Assembly: GCA_036511155.1 (NCBI GenBank)
Contig: DATCCR010000183.1
Location: 1 to 5,516, forward strand
Length of the DNA: 5,516 nt
Origin: Bog-756 sp036511155
GTDB taxonomy: Bacteria > Actinomycetota > Acidimicrobiia > Acidimicrobiales > RAAP-2
Reading direction: 5' to 3'
The stretch's first letter is position 1. Each line of letters begins with the position of its first letter. The position numbers and the translations under genes were made by a program. The notes under the pieces were generated by a model that searched no databases, was not told the DNA's origin, and worked only from the letters and a program-made list of their open reading frames with translations. Shown here piece by piece: positions 1 to 5,516 of the stretch.

Positions 1-552
1 CACCACTCCCACCTCGGGCGGCGCCATGGCGCACATGGCGTCGATCTCGCCGAAGTGGCCGGTGGCCATCTCCACCACCGCCACCTGGTGCTCGGGCCGG
101 AGCCCGCCGAGGGCCACCGCCAGTCCGAAGCGCCCGCTGAAGTTGCCCGGTGAGCGGAACACGGTGAACCGGGTGGCGAGCACGTCGGCTATCAGCTCCT
201 TGGTGCCGGTCTTGCCCACTGTGCCGGTCACCGCCACCACCCGGGGGGCCCAGGCCCGGACCACGTGGGCCCCGTAGCGCTCCATGGCGGACACGGTGTC
301 GTCCACTACCAGGGCGGGGCAGTCGTCGGGCACTCCCGAGGTGCCGTCGACCAGCACGGCCACCGCCCCCCGGGCCCAGGCGTCGGCCACGAAGTCGTGC
401 CCGTCGCCGCGCGGGGTCCGCACGGCGACGAACAGGTCACCCGTCTCCACCAGCCGCGAGTCGAAGCAGAACCGTTCGTAGCGGCCGGCGTGGGCCGGGC
501 CCCGCACCTCGAGTCCGGGCACGGCCGCCGCCAGGTCGTCGAGGCGGATCAT
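1..552 (-). CDS. MurF-like Mur ligase, divergent paralogue (C-terminus beyond window)
   Basis: The 184 visible residues form the N-terminal domain and the start of the central ATPase domain of a Mur ligase. Visible motifs are FDSR (30-33) followed by GDLFVAV (38-44), DGHDFV (50-55), VDDT (83-86), the P-loop GTVGKTGTKE (110-119) and VVEMATGHFGEI (159-170). The last corresponds to ELGARFPGDI in the complete MurF encoded at 3046-4359, so the nearest type is MurF. Family members join an amino acid or peptide to a carboxylate acceptor through an acyl phosphate in the cytoplasm. Two departures stand out: Gly116 follows the P-loop Lys-Thr where the upstream MurF has Thr, and PGNFSGRFGL (135-144) replaces that protein's FNNELGVPL. 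The ATG is preceded by AGGTGG at 7 nt, with no in-frame start between it and the upstream stop. The gene lies 19 bp after the tandem ligase gene and is probably co-transcribed. The acceptor-amino-acid domain is missing, so substrate cannot be judged. Mur ligase family is near certain; MurF activity is not. Confidence 0.9.
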   Translation of the reverse strand, partial: MIRLDDLAAAVPGLEVRGPAHAGRYERFCFDSRLVETGDLFVAVRTPRGDGHDFVADAWARGAVAVLVDGTSGVPDDCPALVVDDTVSAMERYGAHVVRAWAPRVVAVTGTVGKTGTKELIADVLATRFTVFRSPGNFSGRFGLAVALGGLRPEHQVAVVEMATGHFGEIDAMCAMAPPEVGVV

Positions 553-559
553 CCGGTGG

Positions 560-565
560 CCACCT
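560..565 (-). promoter_or_regulatory. Ribosome binding site of the downstream MurF-like gene
   Basis: AGGTGG on the minus strand ends 7 nt before the ATG at 552-550. It sits in the 19-bp gap after the stop of the tandem ATP-grasp gene, so the MurF-like gene has its own initiation signal rather than relying only on coupling. Confidence 0.55.
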
Positions 566-571
566 GCACCC

Positions 572-3049
572 TCAGCCGGCCCGGGGGGCCCGGTCGGACC
601 GGACCCGTCGCTCGGACCGCTCGAAGCCGGCATCGACGATGCGCCCGAGCACGGCCCAGGGCGGTGCGGAGTCGCGGTCGGCGAGCCACTGGGAGTAGAA
701 GACGGTGGCCTCGGTCAGCCCGCACAGCGAGTTCACCTCCAGCAAGTAGACGATGTCCTCCTGCTGGTCCCAGAACACGTCGAGGCGGGCGTAGCCCTCG
801 ATGCCGAAGGCCCGGGCGACCTGCTCGACCCGGAGCCGCACCCCCTCGGCCACCTCGTCCGGCACGAACAGGTCGAGGGCCAGGTTGGTGCCTACCCCGC
901 TCTGGAACTTCTGCTGCAGGGTGAGCTCGTCGGCCGCCACCGTCACGCTGGGCACGGCCGCCACCAGGCCGCGGCCGGGACGGTCGAGCACGGCGACGGT
1001 CAGCTCGATGAACTGCTTGGCGGCGAACCACGGGCGCAGGGTCTCGAGGTTGAGGTCACCCGACGGGAGCTCGACGGTGGACGGGTCGACGAAGGCCCGC
1101 TCCACCAGCCACCGCTTGGGGACCGGTACTGGCATGGCGATGGTCAGTGCCCGGCCCCGCAAGTCGGCCCGCGTCTCGTCGCCGGTGAACTCGGGCGCCT
1201 CGGCCACGATGGTGGCGAAGAACCGCTCCATCACCTCGGGACCCTTCAGCAGCTTGACCCCGGTGGAGCAGCCGTCGGTGGCCGGCTTGCAGACCAGCGC
1301 CCGGGCGGCCAGCTCGTCGCACAGTGCGGCGTAGCGGGAACCCGCAGCCCCCGGGCCGGCCATCTCGTCGAGCCATGAGCCGAGCTCGAACACGTCGACC
1401 TCCCGCTGGGCCGGGGCGCCGACCCCCGGGAGTCCGATACCGCGCACCCAGTCCGCAGTGGCCACCTTGTCGGCCGCCAGGTCGGCGGCCCGCGGCCCCG
1501 ACCCGTTGTACGGGGTGCCGAGGCGATCGAGGGCCAACTGCAGCCGGCCGTCCTCGCCCGGGCCACCGTGGAGGGCAAGGAACACGAAGTCGGCCTCGGC
1601 GGTCACGTCCCCGAGCGGTAGGGTCCGGCCCATGAGCAGTGCCGAGCGGGCCGGCCCGTCGCCCAGGGCGAAGTCGGCCCGCACGGCTGCGCCGACGGAC
1701 TCGATGGTGGCCCGTCGGACCGGGTCGCCGACCAGCGCCTGAATCTCCTCGACGTCGTGGTGGAGCACGTAGAAGAGCCCGATCTCGGTGTACCGGCTCT
1801 GGAAGTCCATCAGGTAGAAGCGGACGTCGCTTCCCGACGCCAGGAGTGAGAGTCCGACGAAGCAGCCACTCTGGCGGCTCACCTGGCGCTCGCTGGTCGG
1901 CCCACCCAGCACCACGTGGATCCGGCGGGCGCCCTCGGCGGCCGGCATCGCGTCCTCGGCCGTCGCCGACCCCCCGCCCACCGCGGCCCGCAGCAGACCC
2001 ATGATGAGGCGCCGGTGGTCGATGCCGACCATGGCCGCCTGCTGGAATACGAAACTCGAGAAGCCCATGCCGCCGATGCCGTTGACGTCGGTCACCACGA
2101 CAGTGCCGTCGTCGGTCCGGAAGCCGTCGACGCGGGCCATGTGGCGGAGGCCCAGCAGGCCGAACGCCTCGGCCGCCGCACGGCGGATGCCATGGAGGAC
2201 GGCGTCGTCCACCCGCATCGGCGTGTGGTGGACGACGCCCGACCCGTGCAGGTACTTCTCCTCGGTCCCGTAGACGAGGCTGGCCCCCGGCTTCTCGACC
2301 TCGGTCGGGGCGAGGGCCGTGGGGGTCCCGTCCGGACCGTCCAGCACCACTACCGAGAACTCGGTCCCGCTCAGGAACTCCTCGACCAGCACGGCGCCGC
2401 CGGTACTGGCGAAAGCGGCCTCGACCGCGTCGGCCAGCAGGTCCTCGGCGGCCGGGACCACGTCCACGCCGAACGACGATCCGCCGGTCAGGGGCTTGAC
2501 GGCCAGCAGGTCCCGAGACGCCCCGCCGGCCCCTCCGAGAGTCGGCGTCAGAGCAGCCAGCGCGGCGAGCACTCCGGCCCGGTCGGCGTCCCACTCGTCA
2601 CGGGACACGGAGCGGTGGGCCGGCACCGGGAAGCCGCCGGCGGCGAGGGTGGCGTAGCAGGCTTCCTTGTCGAGCGTGCGCTCGAGGGCGTCGGGCCGGC
2701 TGAAGACATAGGGCACGCCCCACGCCTCGAGCCTCCGTTGCAGCACCCCGTCCTCGCCGAACTCGCCGTGGATGAGCGGCACCGCCACGTCGTGGGCCCG
2801 GGCCAGGTCGGCCACCTCGTCCCAGGAGAGCTCGAGGTCCAGGGTGCGCAGCTGGGTCTCGAAGTCGGCGCAGGTGTTGGCGTAGTAGTACACCGACGGC
2901 ATGCGGTAGGCCCGCAGGGCGCGGTCGACGAACACCACGGTGAGTTCGGCCGTCGGGTCGGCCTGCAGGTAGGTGACCCATGGCTTGATCGACCCGGCAC
3001 TGACGTCGCGCTCCTCGCTCGGGCCGCCGAAGAAAAGGAGGACCCTCAC
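572..3049 (-). CDS. Tandem D-Ala-D-Ala-ligase-like ATP-grasp protein (two Ddl modules in one chain)
   Basis: The 825 residues hold two complete Ddl-type modules, whereas ordinary Ddl has about 300-370 residues. Module 1 (about 1-356) shows GGPSEERDVS (8-17), HGEFGEDG (94-101), KPLTGGSSFG (185-194), EEKYL (263-267), ARVD (305-308) and DVN (321-323). After a short linker, module 2 (about 375-810) repeats this: GGPTSERQVS (382-391), HGGPGEDG (494-501), KPATDGCSTG (588-597), QQKF (712-715), ARLD (754-757) and EVN (771-773). Ddl enzymes use ATP to join two D-amino acids in the cytoplasm for MurF. Both modules keep ATP-grasp lysine and metal-ligand positions, so both may be active. Module 2 has Cys and Phe where Ddl usually has Ser and Tyr, plus two insertions. 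Translation starts at GTG (3049), inside the MurF stop. The reading frame runs upstream to 3577, but that part is Arg/Gly/Pro-rich and lies over MurF codons; Ddl homology begins exactly at this GTG. Ligase fold is certain; substrates are unknown. Confidence 0.93.
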   Translation of the reverse strand: MRVLLFFGGPSEERDVSAGSIKPWVTYLQADPTAELTVVFVDRALRAYRMPSVYYYANTCADFETQLRTLDLELSWDEVADLARAHDVAVPLIHGEFGEDGVLQRRLEAWGVPYVFSRPDALERTLDKEACYATLAAGGFPVPAHRSVSRDEWDADRAGVLAALAALTPTLGGAGGASRDLLAVKPLTGGSSFGVDVVPAAEDLLADAVEAAFASTGGAVLVEEFLSGTEFSVVVLDGPDGTPTALAPTEVEKPGASLVYGTEEKYLHGSGVVHHTPMRVDDAVLHGIRRAAAEAFGLLGLRHMARVDGFRTDDGTVVVTDVNGIGGMGFSSFVFQQAAMVGIDHRRLIMGLLRAAVGGGSATAEDAMPAAEGARRIHVVLGGPTSERQVSRQSGCFVGLSLLASGSDVRFYLMDFQSRYTEIGLFYVLHHDVEEIQALVGDPVRRATIESVGAAVRADFALGDGPARSALLMGRTLPLGDVTAEADFVFLALHGGPGEDGRLQLALDRLGTPYNGSGPRAADLAADKVATADWVRGIGLPGVGAPAQREVDVFELGSWLDEMAGPGAAGSRYAALCDELAARALVCKPATDGCSTGVKLLKGPEVMERFFATIVAEAPEFTGDETRADLRGRALTIAMPVPVPKRWLVERAFVDPSTVELPSGDLNLETLRPWFAAKQFIELTVAVLDRPGRGLVAAVPSVTVAADELTLQQKFQSGVGTNLALDLFVPDEVAEGVRLRVEQVARAFGIEGYARLDVFWDQQEDIVYLLEVNSLCGLTEATVFYSQWLADRDSAPPWAVLGRIVDAGFERSERRVRSDRAPRAG

Positions 3050-3066
3050 CGGGCCCCCACTCCCTC
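3046..3066 (-). promoter_or_regulatory. GTGA stop/start overlap with upstream GAGGGA, coupling MurF to the tandem ligase
   Basis: The MurF stop TGA (3048-3046) shares bases with the GTG start (3049-3047) of the tandem ligase. GAGGGA (3066-3061) lies 11 nt before the GTG, inside the last MurF codons, and can serve as a ribosome binding site. The 4-nt overlap implies translational coupling and matched output, and it decides the start of the ligase gene. Confidence 0.75.
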
Positions 3067-4359
3067 GCGCAGGGAGGCGGCCAGGCGCTCGAGGCCGACC
3101 GAGCGGCTGGCCTTGAGCAGCACCACGCTGTCCGGGGTCAGGCCTTCGACAAGGTCGAGCGCCTCGTCCAGCCCGCCGACCGGCGTGCCGCCGTAGGGGG
3201 CGCCGCCGACGGCCACCACCTCGATGCCGAGCGAGGCGGCCAGGTCGCCCATGCGTCGGTGGGCCTCGTCGCTCCCCTCCCCCAGCTCGGCCATCTCGCC
3301 CAACACCGCCACCCGACGGGGGGCGTCGACCAGGGCCAGGTTGCGGAGTGCGGCGGCCACGGAGGCCGGGTTGGCGTTGTAGGAGTCGTTGAGGACCCGG
3401 AGGCCCGAGGGGGCCCGCCAGAACTCGGCCCGCAGCGCGCTCCCTTCGGCCGAGGCCACCCCGACCAGGGCGAGTTCGAGGTCGACCCCGGCGCACACCG
3501 CGGTGGCCACGGCGGCGGCGGCGTTGGGGGCCTGGTGGTCGCCGCGGACGGCCAGGGTGATCTCCCCCGACCCCCACGGCGATTCGATCCTGACCGTCGG
3601 ACGCAGCCCGTCATCGCGGCCCACCACGATGCCCCGCACGTCGCCCGAGTCGGTGCCGAAGGTGACGACGGTGGCCTCCGTGCGGTGCTTCAGGTCGGGG
3701 CCGCACTCCACGGCGTTCAGGATGGCATAGCCGTGGCGGGGCAGACCCTCGAGCAACGAGCCCTTCTCGACGGCCACGCCGTCGGGCCCGCCCAGGTGCT
3801 CGGCGTGGGCCGTGCCGATGGAGGTGATGACGGCGATGACCGGGCGGATGAGGTCGCGCAAGGACGCGATGTCGCCGGGGAACCGGGCGCCCAGCTCGAG
3901 CACGACCGCCTCCGTGGTGTCCGGCGTGGCGAGCAGGGTGAGGGGCACGCCCAGTTCGTTGTTGAACGAGGCGTGGGTGGCGTGCGTCCGGAACCGGGCC
4001 GACAGGCCGCCGGCCACCAGGTCCTTGACCGTCGTCTTCCCCACCGACCCCGTGATCCCGACCACCAGGTCGCACACCAGGCCTCGGGCGTGGGCACCCA
4101 GGGCCCACAGTGCCGCCGACGTGTCGTCGACCCGGACTGCGGTGGTGCCCTCCGGGGTGCGGGCCGTGAGGTAGGCCGGGGCGCCGGCGGCCAGCGCCGC
4201 ACCGACGAAGTCGTGGCCGTCACGTTCGGCGACCACCGGGACGAACAGCTGGCCGGCGACCAGGGTCCGGGTGTCGGTGGTGGCGCCGTCCACGGCCACG
4301 TCCGGGCCGACCAGTTCGCCCCCGGCGGCGGCGGCCAGGTCCGAGGCGGCGAGCCTCAC
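3046..4359 (-). CDS. murF: UDP-N-acetylmuramoyl-tripeptide--D-alanyl-D-alanine ligase (MurF family)
   Basis: This 437-residue protein has the normal MurF length and all three Mur ligase domains. The N-terminal domain shows TDTRTLVAGQLFVPV (28-42) and DGHDFV (47-52). The ATPase domain shows P-loop GSVGKTT (104-110), FNNELGVPLTLL (132-143), ELGARFPGDI (155-164), IGTAHAEHLG (181-190) and Lys199, at the position of the usually carbamylated lysine. The C-terminal domain shows NDSYNANP (324-331), LGEMAELG (353-360) and LLKASRSVGLERL (414-426). MurF adds D-Ala-D-Ala to UDP-MurNAc-tripeptide with ATP in the cytoplasm, the last soluble precursor step. The start is the GTG at 4359; no earlier in-frame start exists and the N-terminus matches the family. 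No clear Shine-Dalgarno precedes it. The next gene overlaps the stop by 4 nt. Since its neighbours are a doubled Ddl and a second MurF-like ligase rather than murE, mraY or murD, it could be an accessory MurF with another dipeptide or acceptor, not the housekeeping enzyme. Family assignment is firm. Confidence 0.92.
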   Translation of the reverse strand: MRLAASDLAAAAGGELVGPDVAVDGATTDTRTLVAGQLFVPVVAERDGHDFVGAALAAGAPAYLTARTPEGTTAVRVDDTSAALWALGAHARGLVCDLVVGITGSVGKTTVKDLVAGGLSARFRTHATHASFNNELGVPLTLLATPDTTEAVVLELGARFPGDIASLRDLIRPVIAVITSIGTAHAEHLGGPDGVAVEKGSLLEGLPRHGYAILNAVECGPDLKHRTEATVVTFGTDSGDVRGIVVGRDDGLRPTVRIESPWGSGEITLAVRGDHQAPNAAAAVATAVCAGVDLELALVGVASAEGSALRAEFWRAPSGLRVLNDSYNANPASVAAALRNLALVDAPRRVAVLGEMAELGEGSDEAHRRMGDLAASLGIEVVAVGGAPYGGTPVGGLDEALDLVEGLTPDSVVLLKASRSVGLERLAASLREGVGAR

Positions 4360-4363
4360 CGGT

Positions 4364-4386
4364 GGGTCCCGACCCGGGATCCGGGT
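4364..4386 (-). repeat. Two overlapping, mutually exclusive inverted repeats upstream of the MurF start
   Basis: Bases 4364-4367 can pair with 4372-4375 (GGGT with ACCC), and 4372-4377 can pair with 4381-4386 (ACCCGG with CCGGGT, 3-nt loop). Both use 4372-4375, so only one stem can form at a time. They lie 5 to 27 nt before the GTG, where a ribosome would bind. Such short GC stems also arise by chance at this base composition. Confidence 0.35.
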
Positions 4387-4439
4387 GCCGTGCGGGCCGA
4401 GGTCGTGTGGGCGTTCGGGCTCATCGAAGGGTGTGTCCT

Positions 4440-4451
4440 GACCCGCGGGTC
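4440..4451. repeat. Perfect 12-bp palindrome GACCCGCGGGTC
   Basis: The sequence equals its own reverse complement over 12 bp, with no spacer, about 80 bp upstream of the MurF start. It could be an operator half-site pair or a chance GC-rich dyad. With no spacer it is better suited to protein binding than to an RNA hairpin. Confidence 0.4.
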
Positions 4452-4506
4452 CGGCGCACGGGCGGCATCGGGGTCCACCGACATGGCGAGCGGGAGGTGA
4501 TGGACG

Positions 4507-4537
4507 ATCCTACCTGCCGCACCCCTGCGGGGGTCAC
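4507..4537 (-). promoter_or_regulatory. Possible promoter for the murF-ligase operon
   Basis: TAGGAT (4512-4507) resembles an actinobacterial -10 element. GTGACC (4537-4532), overlapping the FUSC stop codon, could be the -35 element with a 19-nt spacer. Transcription would start near 4500 and give a leader of about 140 nt. The spacer is longer than the ideal 17 and the -35 is poor, so this is tentative. Confidence 0.3.
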
Positions 4538-5516
4538 GACGGTGGACTTGCACCGGGGGTACCGGTGGCCTCCCCCCGGTCCCAGATCTCGACGACCACC
4601 AGGGCGAGGGCCGTCCCGACCAGGGTGTCCACTACCCGGTACCCGATGATCCGCAGGCCGGTGTAGCTGACGACAGTCAGCATCAGGAGCACCAGCGGGG
4701 TGAGGAGGGCCACCATCCAGAAGTAGTTGCGGGCTTTGAGGGCGAACAGCCCGCCCGACGTCACCAGCACGCACACCAGCAGGACCGCGTCCGAGCGGGT
4801 CAGGGCGATGACGGCGGCGGCCACGACCACCCCGACCAGCGTCCCGAGGGCGCGCTGCAGCGCCCGGGTGCGGCCCGATGTGGCGTCGGGCTGGAGGACG
4901 GCGATGACGGCGAGGGGGATCCAGTAGCCGTTGGGGACGTGCAACACCCGGTAGAGCAGGGTCGCCGAGGCCACCATCACGCTGGCCCGGACGGCGTGCT
5001 GGCGGGCGATTCCCGAAGTTGTGGCCAGGCCCATCAGAGCGCCCGGTGGGACCATCCGGGCCGGCGTCGTCGCCCCGCCGGTCGGGCGAACCACGGCGAC
5101 GCACAGGGCCAGGGCGACCGCGCCGCCGACCACGTACGCCGCCGTCCGGGGGAGCACGTCGCCGAGCCGGGCGGGTTGCCCGGCCACGATGATGAAGACC
5201 GCGCACGTCACGAATCCGACACCGACGGCCGGCACTCCGATCCCACGGACGAGGCACCAGGTGGCCACCCAGACCAGGGTGACCAACACGCTCAGCCACA
5301 GCGACGCCGACACGGCGGTGGCCAGGGCGACACCGGCCGCGCTGCCGAGCAGGGTGACCACCCCCCACCGGCGGCGGGTCACCCGGGTACCGGACGGGAG
5401 GGCGAGCGCCACGTTCAGCCCGCCGAGGGCGCAGAACAGGCCCAGGACCCGGTGACCCGAGGCCACGCCGACGGCCAGGGGCACGGTGGTGACCAGGGCC
5501 CCGACGACGGCGACCA
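4534..5516 (-). CDS. FUSC-family integral membrane protein (N-terminus beyond window)
   Basis: The visible 326 residues are strongly hydrophobic, with about 11-12 membrane-spanning stretches arranged as two halves: roughly residues 1-143 and 165-310, joined by a Pro/Gly-rich loop near 144-160. The second half carries the FUSC (fusaric-acid-resistance/aromatic acid exporter-like) signature: GYWIPLAVIAVLQPD (196-210), then RTRALQRALGTLVG (215-228), and a last helix with RVVDTLVGTALAL (293-305). Such proteins are inner-membrane transporters of mostly unknown substrate; some export aromatic acids. The frame stays open to the window edge. A GTG at 5484 could start it, but the hydrophobic run before that codon looks like part of the first helix, so I treat the gene as truncated. 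The polar tail after residue 311 ends the protein. It precedes the murF-ligase operon on the same strand with a 174-bp gap, so a functional link is possible but not shown. Confidence 0.85.
   Translation of the reverse strand, partial: VAVVGALVTTVPLAVGVASGHRVLGLFCALGGLNVALALPSGTRVTRRRWGVVTLLGSAAGVALATAVSASLWLSVLVTLVWVATWCLVRGIGVPAVGVGFVTCAVFIIVAGQPARLGDVLPRTAAYVVGGAVALALCVAVVRPTGGATTPARMVPPGALMGLATTSGIARQHAVRASVMVASATLLYRVLHVPNGYWIPLAVIAVLQPDATSGRTRALQRALGTLVGVVVAAAVIALTRSDAVLLVCVLVTSGGLFALKARNYFWMVALLTPLVLLMLTVVSYTGLRIIGYRVVDTLVGTALALVVVEIWDRGEATGTPGASPPS

Larger units (their letters stand above)
4360..4533. other. 174-bp intergenic region before the murF-ligase operon
   Basis: The gap separates the FUSC gene stop from the MurF start, both on the minus strand. 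It contains a possible promoter at its upstream end, a perfect 12-bp palindrome, two mutually exclusive short inverted repeats just before the MurF GTG, and a weak 42-codon reading frame. No tRNA-like structure or T-tract terminator is visible. The length, compared with the tight packing downstream, makes this the likeliest place for control of the operon. Confidence 0.6.

Noticed and set aside
1056..2594. Minus-strand 512-codon frame within the tandem ligase gene
   Set aside because: The translation is an Arg/Gly/Pro-rich shadow in a different frame from the Ddl modules.
1916..3196. Long plus-strand open frame of 426 codons opposite the tandem ligase
   Set aside because: It has no recognisable domain and lies entirely over conserved Ddl motifs on the other strand; long antisense frames are expected at this GC content.
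3050..3577. A 176-codon upstream extension of the tandem ligase reading frame
   Set aside because: It overlaps well-conserved MurF codons in another frame and its translation is Arg/Gly/Pro-rich and low in complexity. Ddl homology begins exactly at the GTG at 3049.
3259..4500. Long plus-strand open frame of 413 codons opposite MurF
   Set aside because: The product is a Gly/Arg/His-rich composition typical of the antisense of GC-rich coding sequence, and the minus strand carries a convincing MurF.
4521..4534. Hairpin ACCCC-TGCG-GGGGT at the end of the FUSC gene as a terminator
   Set aside because: The stem is only 5 bp, overlaps the stop codon, and is not followed by a T-run on the minus strand.
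4421..5368. Minus-strand 315-codon frame over the FUSC gene
   Set aside because: It is hydrophilic and Arg/Gly/Pro-rich, a frame shadow of the hydrophobic FUSC protein.
1..5516. CRISPR arrays, insertion sequences, tRNA or phage signatures
   Set aside because: I saw no regularly spaced direct repeats, transposase motifs, terminal inverted repeats, or cloverleaf-like sequence.

Overview
This is a very GC-rich window (roughly 70% by eye) in which every supported gene lies on the minus strand. The codons strongly prefer G or C in the third position. GTG starts and a 4-nt stop/start overlap are used. This fits a high-GC actinobacterium-like genome, but there is no rRNA or other marker to fix the lineage.

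Layout in the direction of transcription, from high to low coordinates. A FUSC-family membrane protein enters from beyond base 5516 and stops at 4534. A 174-bp gap (4360-4533) holds a possible promoter and several dyad symmetries. Next come three tightly packed genes: a full-length MurF-type ligase (3046-4359); an 825-residue protein made of two D-Ala-D-Ala-ligase-like ATP-grasp modules in one chain (572-3049), whose GTG start overlaps the MurF stop; and a second, divergent MurF-like ligase (552 downward), cut by the window edge after 184 residues. The spacings of -4 and +19 nt indicate one transcription unit.

The canonical Ddl and MurF act in sequence: Ddl joins two D-amino acids, and MurF adds the dipeptide to UDP-MurNAc-tripeptide. 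Here the pair is doubled: two Ddl modules in one polypeptide between two MurF paralogues. The first Ddl module keeps the Glu-Ser-Tyr triad of ordinary Ddl enzymes. The second has Glu-Cys-Phe at the matching positions, including the Tyr-to-Phe change known from D-Ala-D-Lac-forming Ddl enzymes. This suggests, without proving it, a dedicated pathway for an altered dipeptide or depsipeptide and its attachment to a nucleotide-sugar precursor or other acceptor. No partner such as a lactate dehydrogenase, a VanX-like peptidase or a regulator is visible, and the downstream part of the cluster lies outside the window.
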